DNA of 64,000 bases. It comes from Lactifluus volemus. Lineage: Eukaryota; Basidiomycota; Agaricomycetes; Russulales; Russulaceae. The notes below the pieces were generated by a model. It had not been told where the DNA came from. It searched no databases and saw only the letters and a list, made by a program, of their open reading frames with translations. Shown one piece after another: positions 37,461 through 48,736 of this stretch. The stretch spans positions 124,001-188,000 of the forward strand of contig WTXI01000049.1 in NCBI GenBank assembly GCA_022376515.1, given 5' to 3'. Position numbers and translations under genes: made by a program. Positions within the stretch are counted from its first letter, which is position 1; each line of letters starts with the position of its first letter.

Positions 37461-38622
37461 CTAATCCGAAAAGTACGCTGGGAGCAAGTAGCGCATCTTG
37501 TCCCTGTCCTCCTGCCTCTGCTGTGTGGAGCGTGGCATGATAGAGAGCCTCATCGATCCGGCCTCCTCTGAGAGGATATCACCTTGCAGCGTCGCTGCGT
37601 GCAACTCCTGGAGTATAGTCGCTGCCACATGACGCGACGTCTCCGCGTTCGCCTCCAGGGTTTTGAAAACCTCCGAGGCTGTGACGGCCTCCGAGTTGGG
37701 CCGCCACGAGTCGTAATCCGTCACAGTTGCGATGAGGGCATAGCTGTGAGGTCATCACAGGTCATGTCATTTCAGGGAATCAGAAGGAAAAAGGGTGAGA
37801 TTAGAAAACGTGTACCTGATCTCCGCCTCACGCGCGAGCTTCGCTTCCGGCAACACGCTCATATTGATCAAGTCGCCTCCCCACTGGCGATACATAAGGC
37901 TTTCAGCACGCGTGGAGAACTGGGGACCCTCCATGCACACGATGCATTTGCCTGTGACGAGCTTCACATCACGGCCCTCGTCCTCAAGCGCGCGACTAAC
38001 GGGGCCCTCAAGCCACCGAACGAGTTGGCAACTGAATGGGTCACCAAACGCGGCGTGTGCGACGACGGTCGTATCTTCGAAGAAGCTAGCAGGGCGCACA
38101 CCCTTTGTGCGATCGATGATCTGCGTTGGCAGGGCGAACATTCCTGGTGAGATATCCTCACGCAGCGACCCAACCGCGCTGAAGGCGAGGATCGCGCGCA
38201 CGCCGAGAGACTTGAGCGCGGCGATGTTCGCGCGGGACGGAACTGCAGATGGGCTGAGGGTATGTCCCAACCCATGTCTTGCGAGGAAAGCGATGCGGGT
38301 TCCGGTGGGAAGAGAAGCGATGGTGATCGGCGAGGAAGGATAACCCCAGGGCTACGGGTGGATCGTGACTCGTCCATCCAAATATAGTGAGTGTAGCATA
38401 CGGTCTTAGGATTGACCTTTTCCCTGTAAAAGTGCGTTAATAATCAAAAAGAGAGACTTTGTTAATACAGATACTTACACGAATGTGAGATTGTCGAGAT
38501 GGTAAAGCCCGGAACCGCCAATCACGCCTACGATCACTGTATATCCCATCCGGGTCATCTTCCGTCACATAAGCTTAAAAAAGAGAGCCAAATATACCGC
38601 CTTCATCCACAGTCGCAGCCAT
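37461..38622 (-). CDS. S-methyl-5'-thioadenosine phosphorylase
   Basis: PNP/UDP phosphorylase family enzyme cleaving methylthioadenosine to adenine and methylthioribose-1-phosphate in the methionine salvage pathway. The ATG at 38620-38622 gives MAATVDEG, spliced to [17 protein letters not shown]. The next exon carries [15 protein letters not shown] and [17 protein letters not shown]. Then come [39 protein letters not shown] and the substrate-site block [14 protein letters not shown]. The family hallmark [17 protein letters not shown] is spliced to [10 protein letters not shown], with TAG at 37461-37463. The phosphate-site GGSG and the ARHG motif are present. Four or five exons; no lesion recognised. 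The 3' end faces that of the SH3-protein gene with about 160 bp between. Confidence 0.92.
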
Positions 38623-41600
38623 TTTGTTCGTCGTTTGGAAGAAAGAAACTAATAAGCTGAGAGAAAACTTTTCCAGTGGCGTAACAGCGGGATCCTTGTT
38701 GCACCGCAGTGCTTTGTCAGCAATTGTGTCTCTTTGTCCTCACCAGAAGCTAGCTACCGTATGTCATTGCTAGTGTGAGTATATGTTCGGAGAGGTGCCT
38801 TTGATCAAACAAGCACGTGTGTCGATTTCAATGTCAACGAGTCCACAGTTGAAGCTTTGAAGAGTTGAAGAGAAGGGCATGCCTGCATCAAAGATGCTCG
38901 CCGACAAAGGTACGTACGTCGGTGGCGCGAGAATGGCGTACCCACTTGGTGCGGTGATGGAAATGTCCCGTTCACATGACAGCATCCTGGGAATGCTGCT
39001 AGCCTGAGTAGAACAAAGTCTAGGGGCCTTGTCGATCCTTGTCCACCTTCGTATCAGTGGTTCTCATGATCACCACACAGGTCTTTGGCACTTCAATTTA
39101 TTTTCCTCCAAATCCAGGATATCTTCTGCCTAGGCGAAGTCAGCCAGTCAATGCAGGACGTTTGCGATGTAGTTGTTCTTGGGAGGCCCAGGAAGCCGGT
39201 CTTGTGCAAAACTTCTCATAACCAAGGGCCGGCCTGGCGTAAGTGCACTTCATATACTTCATATACACCCAGTCTGAATTACCCACCGCCTCTCCTTTAG
39301 ACCTGCAAAACATGATCAACATTGTCATCATTTTGCAGTTTACTTTCAATACTATCACACGTTTAGTCCTCAGGATCATCCGTCAATTCTCTTTGTACGT
39401 CATCCCTCAACGTTACTCTCCCACTGAGGACTCCTGCATGGTAGCCCATACATTTACTTTGACTTGATGGTCTAGAAGAGGCTCAACATGGCAGCGCGGT
39501 GAGGGCTGTCGCGACGGGTGGACTTGATATCCCAAGGCCCCCAATACAGTTACTTACGTAAGGGCTTCTCGAGAAGCGCAGAGAGGACGCCAATAGATAT
39601 TCTAGACGTGTCGGTGATCCCCCTCTCGATAACGGGAGAAAGACCATTTCAGGCTAGAACGGGCTATTTAATGCAAATGTTTGGTTCGACAAACTGAGGT
39701 GGCGACGGCTTCCTTGAATGTACAGTACACACCTGAAGTTTCTTGCGAACAACTTGAAGGCGGAAGGTTTGGTCGGGAATAGATCTCATCAAGCAACTGG
39801 GGGTCGCATTCCTCTTAGTCATGTTAGAGAATGTGGTTCATCTCCGCAGCTGCCCTTACCTTTACCAGCTGCCCTGTCCACTTGAATGAGCCAAGATTAC
39901 GGACGAGCGCGACAGTCATGTGGCCCTGCATTAGATCAGGGCCTTGACTCCCAGCCAAAGGATCACGGTAGTTCCTGAGTGTGAAATATCACACTACCAA
40001 CGCTGGTCAGAGTTGCCGCCTCGGCAGAAAAGGTATCAGTCAGCCGCACCTGTACAGTGGAAATGCACCATGCCGCTTCGTACGGTGGTAGTACCCCCAT
40101 TCGCACTGGCAGGGTGCCGAGACACAGATATATATCGACGTCTCTGATCTACTAGCACTGTACCGACGAGCATCGAAGGTGCCAAGTCCAATCTGAGAGC
40201 AGAAGATCACATCCGCGTTTGTGGGGCACTTCGAGCGCCTGACGAGGGGATCACAGGAGGGTAGGAATTCCGATTCGTTGGGTCAGATGTGTAGGGTAGA
40301 CAGTATTGGGGTACGAAGTTGTGTGTGGACCCAGGCTAAGTCAAATCTGGGATGTTCCAGGTCGGCGTTAATCCCGTGAAAGTCACGTGCTCATGCTCGC
40401 CTCGACACATCCACTGAGCCGAACCGAACTGGTTGCCACGGATTCCGTCCTCCTTCCGACCATTATTTTTCCCTCCTCAATTCATCGTGAATTTGACGTG
40501 CTCATATAAACCATCTTTTCTTGCCGTGGCTTGTGCCGACACCGCAAACACGATTGTCTTGGTGTGGTATCGCTGTCCCTTACGGCAGTCACCACGAGTT
40601 TGCCCGGGTATAGGAGGCGGATGTAGCTGTAACTTATGGATGTGGGGCCGTTCAAGCGAACCCCTCTTCGATAGAAAACAAAAAAAGATTCGGACAATCG
40701 ACATTTTGGAAGTACGTGAACTTTACGTTGTAAGATGATCATGGATCATGCAGGCCAACAGGATAGGATGTTATTTGACTGCCCCAATACGGGAAAGCAC
40801 TAGTACCAGCACTAGCCCTATAAATAGGTGGTATGATTACGGATACCGATCCCTGAGAAGCATGGGCATTTCTGTATAGATTTTGATTGACATCTTGAGG
40901 GCGAGCTAGCCAAGGCAGTTTCGGAAGAGAAAACCGGGCACGATTCCCATGTCGACTTCTTTCCACGCCTCACGGCTTTCTTAAAATTTGAGGACATAGA
41001 CCCCGCCAAACTTTTTGCATGTCATGGGATACACGGAAGGGCCGGGCGAGGCAACACCGCGCGCTCTAGGCTCACCATCCCTAGTGACCGGAATTCCTGT
41101 CAACAAACCGCGCGCTCCGCCGCTAACTCGGCCGGGGCATATTTTTCGTTCGCTGCGATCCAGCCAGATTCGAGATGCGGAAACCAAACAGGTAAGTTAT
41201 AGTTTTGGCCTTTCCAAAAGGCATTCAAGAATGTGGTATTCAAGGAACCAGGAACGGCGTGTTCTACGATCGATTTACTACCCAAATCACGATCTCTCCA
41301 AACTGTCACCACCGGCATACACGTGCCTGTCCTCGCAGTTCTTCGACCGCCGGGTTACGTGTTTGAAGATACTTCTTAACTGGCTTACAGTACAGTATGT
41401 CAAAGTCATGGCCATTTCTCCGGACAGTTATCGACTCCTTTCCGACACTTCGCTTGCTTCGATCAATGGAAGCTATCGTTGGTAGAAGGCCTAGGACTCA
41501 GAAGGATCCCATTAAGTGTTAGACCCTGATGCGGCTTTAACTCTACTCTCCCGTACCACAGTATGTGCTTCGCTAAGTTACTTGCAGCTTTCTCGTCTAG

Positions 41601-42012
41601 CATGGTTGTAGTTAGCCTGGATGAAGAGTTTCTCCGGGCGCCTGGGTGTTGGCATCGCCCTCCTTGCGGTTAGCAGCTGTGCCTAAAAAACAAGTGCCCT
41701 ACAGTCACCGTAGTTGCCCGAAGCGCGCTAGATCACACAGTCAAAATGGATTTGTCTTCGGGAAGCTACATTGGATGGTTCCAACACTGCTCGTAACTGT
41801 CACACCAGGGAACCGTCTTTCAGGGTACGCTTCTTGGTGTCCCCTTTCCCAAATAGGCACCACGTTCCTGGTACTGGTATAAAGGCACTGGGAGGGTGTC
41901 CCCATTCGCACAGTGTGCGTTCCATCTCTCCCTCCTCCCCTTTCTCCTTCTCCTTCTCCTTCACCTTCTTTTTCTTTCCATCTCTTGTTACGGCTACGCC
42001 TTCGTGCACACC
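38623..42012. other. Intergenic, no supported gene
   Basis: 3.4 kb with only short frames. A minus-strand frame at 38770-38985 (containing ISITAPSGYAILAPP) has a protein-like composition and might be a relic exon, but I cannot tie it to a family. A TATA-like TATAAAGG lies at about 41878 upstream of the DUF6593 gene. It is followed by a TTCTCC-type pyrimidine tract at 41930-41975, a usual fungal promoter feature. Confidence 0.4.
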
Positions 42013-42761
42013 ATGACCATCACAGGCCCGCCGTCAGTGTACTTCTTTGAGGATCGCACCGGGGTCCTCACTGGTTCCGATTTTGATGAAGTCTACGACC
42101 GTGCGTTCCTGCGAATCACCTCTACGCCTCAACGCACTCGCACCTCGGGACTGATGATCTACGACATGGGTCAGCGCTCGACGAGCCTCGGCGACCGCGA
42201 CGGCCGTCATTTTTACCGCGAGCCCGCTATCGTGCTTGAGTTTGGGCCAAAAGGCACGCTGGGAACTGTCCACTTTACTAAAGACTTGGTGTCGATACCC
42301 ATGCACCAATACCTACGTAAAGTGTCCTTGTTCTCAGGGTGCGTTTTTCATTCACGGGCGGCCTATGACGCCTGTTCATTACTGTGAATACGTAGGTCGC
42401 TGTTCCGAAAGTTCACAGGTTCGGATGGAAAAGAATACAGGTGGAGCCATCACATGTTCGCAGAGTACAACTGGACGGTATGATTCAAAGTTTGATGGTT
42501 GCTCTATGCATCTCACATGTGCATGTTCCTAGTGCCTGAACGCAGAAAACTTAGTTGTCGCACACTACAATCTCAAATCCCCAGACCGCCTGGCGTACGG
42601 TACATCGGGTAACGTGTTCACTGTATACGAATCCTTCGCACACTTGTCGATCGGTGGGTTGTTGTCGCCCCTTAATCCATAATTATATTATATTAATATT
42701 CCTCGTAGAGCTCCTTGCATCGTTAACCATTATGCGCCACATAGCCCAAAATAACTTGTAA
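42013..42761 (+). CDS. DUF6593 domain protein
   Basis: Small basidiomycete protein of the DUF6593 type, function unknown. From the ATG at 42013 (MTITGPPSVYFFEDRTG) the first exon ends near 42332 after FGPKGTLGTVHFTKD. Splicing adds SLFRKFTGSDGKEYRW and MFAEYNWT. The third exon gives LVVAHYNLKSPDRLAYGTSG, VFTVYESFAHLSI, and a short last exon gives ELLASLTIMRHIAQNNL with TAA at 42759-42761. The W and the HYNLK..YGTSGN pattern are typical of the domain. Introns are short and frame is kept throughout. The gene sits just upstream of Hap5 on the same strand. Confidence 0.75.
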
Positions 42762-42919
42762 ATGATCACATTCACATTCACTTTTTTACTGTACTGTAAC
42801 TTAGACGCCAATATTGACAAGTGGGTTATAAATTGAGGGATACGATCTGATCTGATAAATAAATAAAATAAAAAAAGCAGGTGGCATCAGCCAACCACAG
42901 TTCACGATCCTCAGTGACA

Positions 42920-43822
42920 ATGACCAAGCCATACGTCCAATCAGGAGAGCCCCTCCATGAGTTCCTCCACTCCTTCTGGCAGAGACAAGTAGATGCCGCT
43001 GAACAAGAGACTCCCGACTATCGACACCCGCCACTACCTTTGGCCAGAATAAAGAAGGTTATGAAGAGTGACCCCGATGTAAAGGTGCCCTCATCTCCTA
43101 TTTCTTTTCATTCGATCCCACTTTATCTCGATATTCCAATCCAGATGATCGCAGCCGATGGTTGGTTCTCCCTCTGCCACTTACCCTCGTATCCTTTATC
43201 GTATTTTATAGCACCTATCCTATTCTGCAAGGCCTGCGAAAGTACGCCCACGGACTTCCCGTCCTCTTCCCTCCACCTCCTATTCACCCTGTTCGCTTAT
43301 CTTCCTATCAAAAAAGTCTTTATTGCAGAGATCACAGCTCGAGCGTTCATAGTCGCCGATTCCAACAAGCGTCGCACCCTATCGCGCGCAGACATCGCCA
43401 AGGCACTCGGAAAATCTGACCAGTTCGACTTTCTCATCGACATCGTCCCACGCGACGAGCCTTTCGTCCCCGGCGTCTCTGGTCCCGGGAAAAGTGCGGC
43501 CAAGAAAACGATCCCAGGCTCAACCAGCATAAAGAGAGACTTGGTGAGTGGGACGGGATTCATTCGCACGGTCCTTTTCTCTAATCAATTTACGATCCGC
43601 ATCAACCTAAGGTGGCGGAAGATGCACAGGGTGAGGCACAGGGTGACCCCATCACTCTAGAAGGCGGAGATAGTGCTAACGTAGATGGCATGCCGCACTC
43701 TGGCATGTTAGAACAGGTGAGCAGCAGTTCGATTCTCTTCACCTTGACTCCACTAACGAGACGTATTACCTTTCCAGCTTCAAACACTCCTCAACTCTCC
43801 GATGGACCGTGCCCCAATCTAG
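42920..43822 (+). CDS. HAP5: CCAAT-binding factor subunit NF-YC/Hap5 (histone-fold)
   Basis: Histone-fold subunit of the heterotrimeric CCAAT-binding transcription factor. From the ATG at 42920 the N-terminal helix contains FLHSFWQRQVDAAE. The histone fold reads LPLARIKKVMKSDPDVK, then MIAAD spliced to APILFCKACE. It continues with IFIAEITARAFIVADSN, KRRTLSRADIAKALGKSDQF and DFLIDIVPRDEP. The intron positions restore the family sequence exactly. Exons after about 43611 add an acidic tail (VAEDAQGEAQGDPITLEGG) and a last exon LQTLLNSPMDRAPI with TAG at 43820-43822. A GTG-started extension to 42881 is open, so one more upstream residue block or exon is possible. The 3' end of this gene is duplicated at 49.7 kb. 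Confidence 0.88.
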
Positions 43823-44260
43823 CGATCGGTCTACTGGTCTCGAAACATGTGTGTGCGTGGAGGGGATTAAGCGATTATCTTCATGCACTTGACCTTTTTG
43901 TTTTGCTTATTGTTGTGTTGCTATCGTGTTTGATTATTCTCGGCTAACAGAGATCCCCCAATTCCTGCTGTCTTCTGCTTGTGGAAACATGTCGGCTACG
44001 TGCATACACCATCAGTACCCAGCAGTTAAGTTATCTATTATAAGATGGACATTTTCCACACAGACGCTGTTCCGGGCGGCTGTAAGGCGGCTGGCCTCGA
44101 ACACTCTCATTCCGGTCTTCCTCTCATTCTGCCTCGTTCCACTCCATTTTCTCCTCTCTTCCACAAGCTCCTGGTCCACCCCTTCACCCCTCTCGTCTCA
44201 ATGAAAGGGCCATGATGTCATCTCGGCCACAGACCCCTCGCATCACAAAACTATTCTCTT
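43572..44260 (+). repeat. Duplicated block, copy A (Hap5 last intron, last exons and downstream region)
   Basis: Closely similar to 49690-50455: both run through the last Hap5 intron, the exon with GGCATGCCGCACTCTGGCAT, the next intron and last exon, then past the stop. They continue to ATGAAAGGVCCATGATGTCAT and beyond. Copy A carries the real gene. The similarity continues more loosely into the convergent coiled-coil gene on the other strand. Confidence 0.85.
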
Positions 44261-44322
44261 TGTGTTGGCTCAGTACCGCGTGACAGTCAGGGGAAGAGGG
44301 CACTCTATACAATGTATTTAAA

Positions 44323-44809
44323 TTAAGGTTGCAATAGAAAATGGCGAACCTTTGCCTTTCGGGCATTGAGAAGGTCGCCTTCTTCTATACGAAAGGACTC
44401 ATTATAGAAGGCCATCAGTCGTAGGATGTCCATATGTCAGTAATTACCGACATTTCCATGGAAAATTGGGACATCTCCAATCCGCGGATTCTGAGCAATT
44501 GGAACAACATTATGGATGTTGGCGGGTGCCAGCGCGAGGGCCCGATTCAGACCGCTACCTGCGACCTAACAACAGAATATCAGTACCTAATGCAATGAAG
44601 TCCAATAGATGTATGTCACTTACTGATTTCTGAAGCAACTCGTATGCTTCTTCTTGTCCCAAGTATTGGTTACGAGATCTTATTTGAATGTTTGCAAGGT
44701 AGGCAGTGTTTATACACTGGTGTCGAGCTATGCGTTCCAGCTCTTCCTCCATGCGGCCCAACTGTCCCTCCACATTCTCCAGCTGCCCAGTCAACCGCGC
44801 ACCCATGTT
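44323..44809 (-). pseudogene. Coiled-coil protein gene, C-terminal part, split by a DNA element
   Basis: Minus-strand gene convergent to Hap5. The residual frame reads MGARLTGQLENVEGQLGRM, EEELERIARHQCINT, then RSRNQYLGQEEAYELLQKS, a strong coiled coil. An intron is followed by GLNRALALAPANI, RIGDVPIFHGNVGNY and, after an in-frame TGA, MDILRLMAFYNESFRIEEGD. The same C-terminal pattern (YTHM.IL.L..FYNE.F.I..GD) occurs in the gene at 50575. The N-terminal part lies on the far side of the 44810-48173 element, at 48174 and above. Joining the two sides gives an in-frame LDNMGARLTG. The function of this family is unknown to me. Confidence 0.65.
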
Positions 44810-44828
44810 CATCAGCAAAATAAAAAGT

Positions 44829-45065
44829 TACTAGAGCGACCTAGAGAAGCTCTTCTAGTCACTCTAGCACTCTAGTTTTCATACTAGACCTAGAAAACTT
44901 GTCATGCTCTAGTTTGCAAAACTAGACCTAGTGGGCTCTAGTTTTGCTCCTAGAGCTAGTTTCACAACTAGATCTAGTTTTCAACCTAGATCTAGTTTCA
45001 CAACTAGGTCTAGTTTTTGACCTAGAACCAGTTTCACAACTAGATCTAGTTTTCGACCTAAAGCC
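44829..45065. repeat. CTAG-rich subterminal repeat array, left
   Basis: Degenerate tandem units built on CTAGATCTAGTTTTC and CTAGNTCTAGTTTCACAA, in the left end of the CATCAG element. Such arrays usually are transposase binding sites. Confidence 0.8.
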
Positions 45066-45583
45066 AGTTCTTCACACCTAGTTCTAGTTCACATAAAATA
45101 GATCTATTCACAAAGCTACAGATAATACATTATACATGACAGTAACTTTGAGCCCTCAAACACTCATGCTCCACAGTATACATACCATCTCATTCTCGTT
45201 AACACACCCTTCCCGCTCACTGAACCATGTCGTGGGAGCGGCGTCGGGGGGTGCCACATGAGAATGAGGATGCTCGGGCGAGTGGGGCCGCGAGGGTTCC
45301 GGGAATGATAGGGACGGGAACGAAGACGCAATTGAGGACGGCACGTTTTCCCAGTGGGGTGAGTCGATCGATTCCGTTCCTGCCGTTCGCCCTTGGTGAT
45401 GCCGAGATAGCTTGTGTTGAGGCCCTTGTGAGAACAGGATTCTTGTCGAGGTGATCTGACAATGTCACAATCAGTCGAGATGGCATCTCCAAGACAAAAA
45501 TAAACAGATGACGCACTGGTAGTTGACAATAAAGTCTACAAACAAAACCTGGTGAGGGAGGGGAATGTGGCAATGCAAAGAGC

Positions 45584-45911
45584 GAGCATGGACACCTAAA
45601 CATAGATCAGGAAAGGCATCCAGAACATTAATGTCACATAGAGAAGTATTAGCAAAGTCCACATGCCGAGGTAGATACTGGGACCAGCATGACACAAGAA
45701 GAGAATGCTGAATGAGATCCAAGTTGTCACAAACCCGCATCCAGTGGCAATATATCACACTCTGCCAAAAGTGATTGCCATGACGCCCAAGGGTACGGCC
45801 CGTGCCATATTTGACCAGTTCTGCAAGAGGGCGTGAGCAAGAATGGACACCCAAATATAGATCAGGAAAGGCATCCACAATGTCAAAGTCAGGTAGAGAA
45901 GCAGTGCCAAA
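45584..45911. repeat. Pair of direct repeats inside the element
   Basis: The segments at about 45584-45656 and 45838-45911 both contain the run GATCAGGAAAGGCATCCA and similar flanks, about 255 bp apart. Diverged copies; no function inferred. Confidence 0.6.
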
Positions 45912-46347
45912 CCCGAGGTCTCGACCGAAAAAAAAAAAGAGATGGCAGTGGCGGGGAAAAAAACCAACAGACGCAATCAGTCACGACAGTGTCTCTGAGA
46001 CAAAGGATTTGGAGGACTTACCTGAGAGGATGGATCCTCCTTGGCATGAAGACAGAGCCGATGTAGAGCTATTGACTCAGAAAGGCAGAAGAAAAAAGGG
46101 AGTGAGGTTATGGGAGTGAAGAGAAAGAGACGGCGTGGCAGCGAAAAATCAACGCCAGATGAAATCAACCAATGCACAACAAGCAAACACACAGATAAAT
46201 CAATGCAAATAAAGTGTCATGTGCATCGTTGAACGTTGAACCTTACTCGCCGCACCGGAGTTTGGGCGGAGTTTGGGTAGACGAAACTGACAATTTCTCT
46301 AAGTCGAGACTCGTGCAAGGAATGGCAAACTGGTGAACGTGTGAACG

Positions 46348-46826
46348 TTTGAACTCTCGCGCATGCCTCCCGTTCCTCCCGTGTCTACTATCTATTCTGC
46401 CATCGCCTGTGCCATCGCCATCCCGACTCTTGTGGTCTCTGTCGCCTTCATCGCATGCCCTCTGTCGTCGCATCGTCTCGCGTCGTCTGTTGCCCGCCCT
46501 CTGTCATCGCGTCGCGTCGTCTCGCTGTCGCCCACCCTTGCCGCCACCTATCTGTCGATATCATCGTCACAGCATCTCCCCCTCACTGCTGCAACTGCCG
46601 TGGCCCGTTAGCGTGGTCCACCAGTGCGTCGTGATTTTATTTTCACTTTTCACGCTAATCTTTTTTCTACAGTATTTTCTTTTATTTCCTTTTTCCCTGT
46701 GGTCCCCTTTGAGGGATGGCCTCGTGTTCACCCACTGACATGGAGGGGCACCGTTTCCACCGTGTAGTCGGTCCATTGGCGTCACGGTTGCTCGGGCGTT
46801 GCTGTTGCAACGGTCCGAGCCCCTGA
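46348..46826 (+). repeat. Dispersed module shared with the hAT element, copy 1
   Basis: Begins TTTGAACTCTCGCGC and ends GGTCCGAGCCCCTGA, and matches 61417-61928 in the same order. Shared runs include GCGTCACGGTTGCTCGGGC, with G/C-rich GTCGTC-type repeats early in the module. In one frame its end reads VAVATVRAPD and continues here into a coiled-coil coding fragment. The hAT copy has the same VAVATVRAPD and then diverges. Confidence 0.7.
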
Positions 46827-47435
46827 TGCCAGTGAACAACGAGCGAATGCGCACGCTGCTGCGCTTGTCGAAGCCGAAGCGGCCCTTGAGAGCGCCAATG
46901 ATCGTGCCGTACAGCGCGAGGCAGATCATTCGTTGGTTCAGATGCAGCTTGAGGAGAAACTTGACGAAGCGCGGGTTGCAACGGTAATGTTTTTTCTCTA
47001 CTCCAACTGCTTTTGCAGGTACTGAAAGGGGAGGTTGCCATATCTCAGCGGGATCGCGAGACCGAGTTCCGTGCTATGCTTGAAGCCCGCGTCACGCAGC
47101 TAGTAAAGCAAGCGAATGCTTCGCGCACGAGTACCACGACGGCCAAGTCTATCGCTGACATACCGCCGCGCCCTGACTCGCGCGCAAGCACCGTTTATCC
47201 TAGCCGTGCTGCTACCCCAACTGCAAGCGTGAACGACCACCGGACGAACACTCCACCACAAACCTCGGTGTGGCACTCGATGCACGCGCCCGCCGCGGCC
47301 AAGAGCCGTCATCCAAAACCTCAAGTGTTGAGATGGGCTGTCGTCGAGAAACAGTCCTGGACGCCACGCGCGTCGTCCCCGACGCCCAGCGTGGTTTCTG
47401 TGCTGACGAAGGATAGCGAAGGATGGTATGAGTAA
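46804..47435 (+). pseudogene. Captured host gene fragment (coiled coil) inside the DNA element
   Basis: An open frame reads VATVRAPDASEQRANAHAAA and then ALVEAEAALESANDRAVQRE, and continues with QMQLEEKLDEARVAT. A GT..AG intron (about 46984-47018) leads to VLKGEVAISQRDRETEFRAM and a Ser/Thr/Pro-rich tail ending DSEGWYE with TAA at 47433-47435. The intron and heptad pattern indicate a piece of a normal host gene rather than transposon coding sequence. Its 5' end is missing or lies in the repeat module. Parent gene not in this window. Confidence 0.5.
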
Positions 47436-47904
47436 AAGACATTTTTGCCCACGTGTATATATTCCTGGATTTTTTAGACCTGTTCTTAATCTCTCCGTAG
47501 TGTTATATATCCCCATCTCCCCCTTTGCTCATCTATGCATTCTTTTCCTCTTTTTCGCTGACTAACTTTTTTTTGGTTCTCATGGATTCTCTTACGGCCG
47601 TCCCCCAACGGGCTGTGCACGGGCCCCACTCTTTCTGTGCCGTCCTGCCCGGCTCTACCCACCGGGCACCCTGGTCCAACCCGAGGTCACGCGCATGCGG
47701 TAGAGGGGATGTGGCGGTGGGGCGGGGCAGGTTGCAGGGGTGGTGCGCAACAGCAGCTTGGGTGGTGTCGGGAAAGTGGTGGAGTGTCGGGACAGCAATG
47801 ACGACAGTGGTGGGACAACAATGGCTGCATCAAAAACATCATGGCAGCAGCGGCAGCGAGGGGTGACGGCAGGGCCCCAGGCAGTATTTACGTACAATAC
47901 TTTA

Positions 47905-48155
47905 CTAGATCTCGTTCACAATACTACAGTAGTGGTGCCTAGAAACTTGGTTAAATTGTAGGGATGACTAGGCAGTGGCTGGCCATGACTAGGTGCGACT
48001 AGTGAGTTTACATACCAAACTAGATCTAGTTCAAATACTAGCTGTGCCTAGAAACTTGATTAAATTGTAGGATGGCCTAGGTGTGACTAGGTGTTACTAG
48101 AGCTAGCAACCTAGGTCACTCTAGTAGCTCTAGTCACTTCTAGTCACTCTAGTAA
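47905..48155. repeat. CTAG-rich subterminal repeat array, right
   Basis: Right-hand counterpart of the array at 44829, again made of degenerate CTAGATCTAG, CTAGGTGTGACTAG and CACTCTAGT units, ending next to the terminal inverted repeat. Confidence 0.8.
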
Positions 48156-48173
48156 TTTTACATTTTGCTGATG

Positions 48174-48260
48174 TTGTCCAGCCGGTCGTTTATATGGTTG
48201 AGGGCGTTGACAACATTATTAAGGGCCTGGACAATGTCGACGCTGTTGTATCTAGCTGAG
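48174..48260 (-). pseudogene. Upstream part of the split coiled-coil gene
   Basis: On the minus strand this short stretch reads ARYNSVDIVQALNNVVNAL and NHINDRLDN and then enters the CATCAG element. The heptad spacing matches the coiled coil on the other side of the element (MGARLTGQLENVEG). Its own upstream exons are not identified with certainty. A reading frame at 48487-48723 with NAGDAIDPNLLTDAEAVVYG could belong to it or to another gene. Confidence 0.5.
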
Positions 48261-48335
48261 GCATCTAGTAAGAATCATCTGGTGAGTATAAAGCTTCGGT
48301 TGAGGCAGAAAAGTACCTATGAGCATTTTCATTTT

Positions 48336-48446
48336 TAGTTGCAAGGACACGTAGTTCTGCAGACTGAACCACTTCACTTGTTATGAGGGAATAATCCCCT
48401 CATAACAAGTGAGGTGGTTCAGTCTGCAGAACTACATGTCCAACTA
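48336..48446. repeat. Near-perfect 111-bp inverted repeat (hairpin/MITE-like)
   Basis: Arms of about 52-54 nt read TAGTTG(CAA)GGACACGTAG and then TTCTGCAGACTGAACCAC and CACTTGTTATGAGGG. They are mirrored after a six-base loop AATAAT at 48390-48395, with only a few mismatches and one small gap. A transcript would fold into a long hairpin. Could be a tiny MITE. Confidence 0.85.
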
Positions 48447-48736
48447 TAAACTAGTGAGCAAGCAAACTTGAAGGAGAGACTCGGAGTCACGGCATCTTAC
48501 GGTGTATCGCCTTTAACCCATAGACAACAGCCTCGGCGTCGGTCAGCAGATTGGGATCGATGGCGTCACCGGCGTTGATTCTTTGATCTAAATTGACAGT
48601 CCCAACCATGTTGGGGAGTTCGGGGTGCGATGCTCCTAATGGCCTGGGAATACAGTTGAGCGGCCATGATCGTATTAGACTTGTGGCACCACCACCGCCA
48701 CCAGACCTCTTCAAATTGAACATGCTTATTTCCCCA

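Larger units (their letters stand above)
44810..48173. mobile_element. Non-autonomous DNA transposon, 3.4 kb, CATCAG terminal inverted repeats
   Basis: Ends are inverted: left CATCAGCAAAAT..AAAA..TTACTAGAG, and the right end is its reverse complement with a few changes. The element is flanked by TT on both sides (44808-44809, 48174-48175). Both ends carry dense CTAG-type subterminal repeats (44829-45065, 47905-48155). Removing the element and one TT rejoins a coiled-coil reading frame. No transposase is seen. Inside are a direct repeat pair near 45.6/45.9 kb, a G/C-rich module shared with the hAT element at 61.4 kb, and a coding fragment with a coiled coil at 46.8-47.4 kb. Subterminal arrays and a short target duplication recall CMC/Plavaka-type elements, but that assignment is a guess. 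Confidence 0.75.

Noticed and set aside
44829..45065. Regularly spaced CTAG repeats resembling a CRISPR array
   Set aside because: Units are degenerate, unevenly spaced, lack unique spacers and occur at both ends of a transposon in a eukaryotic genome.
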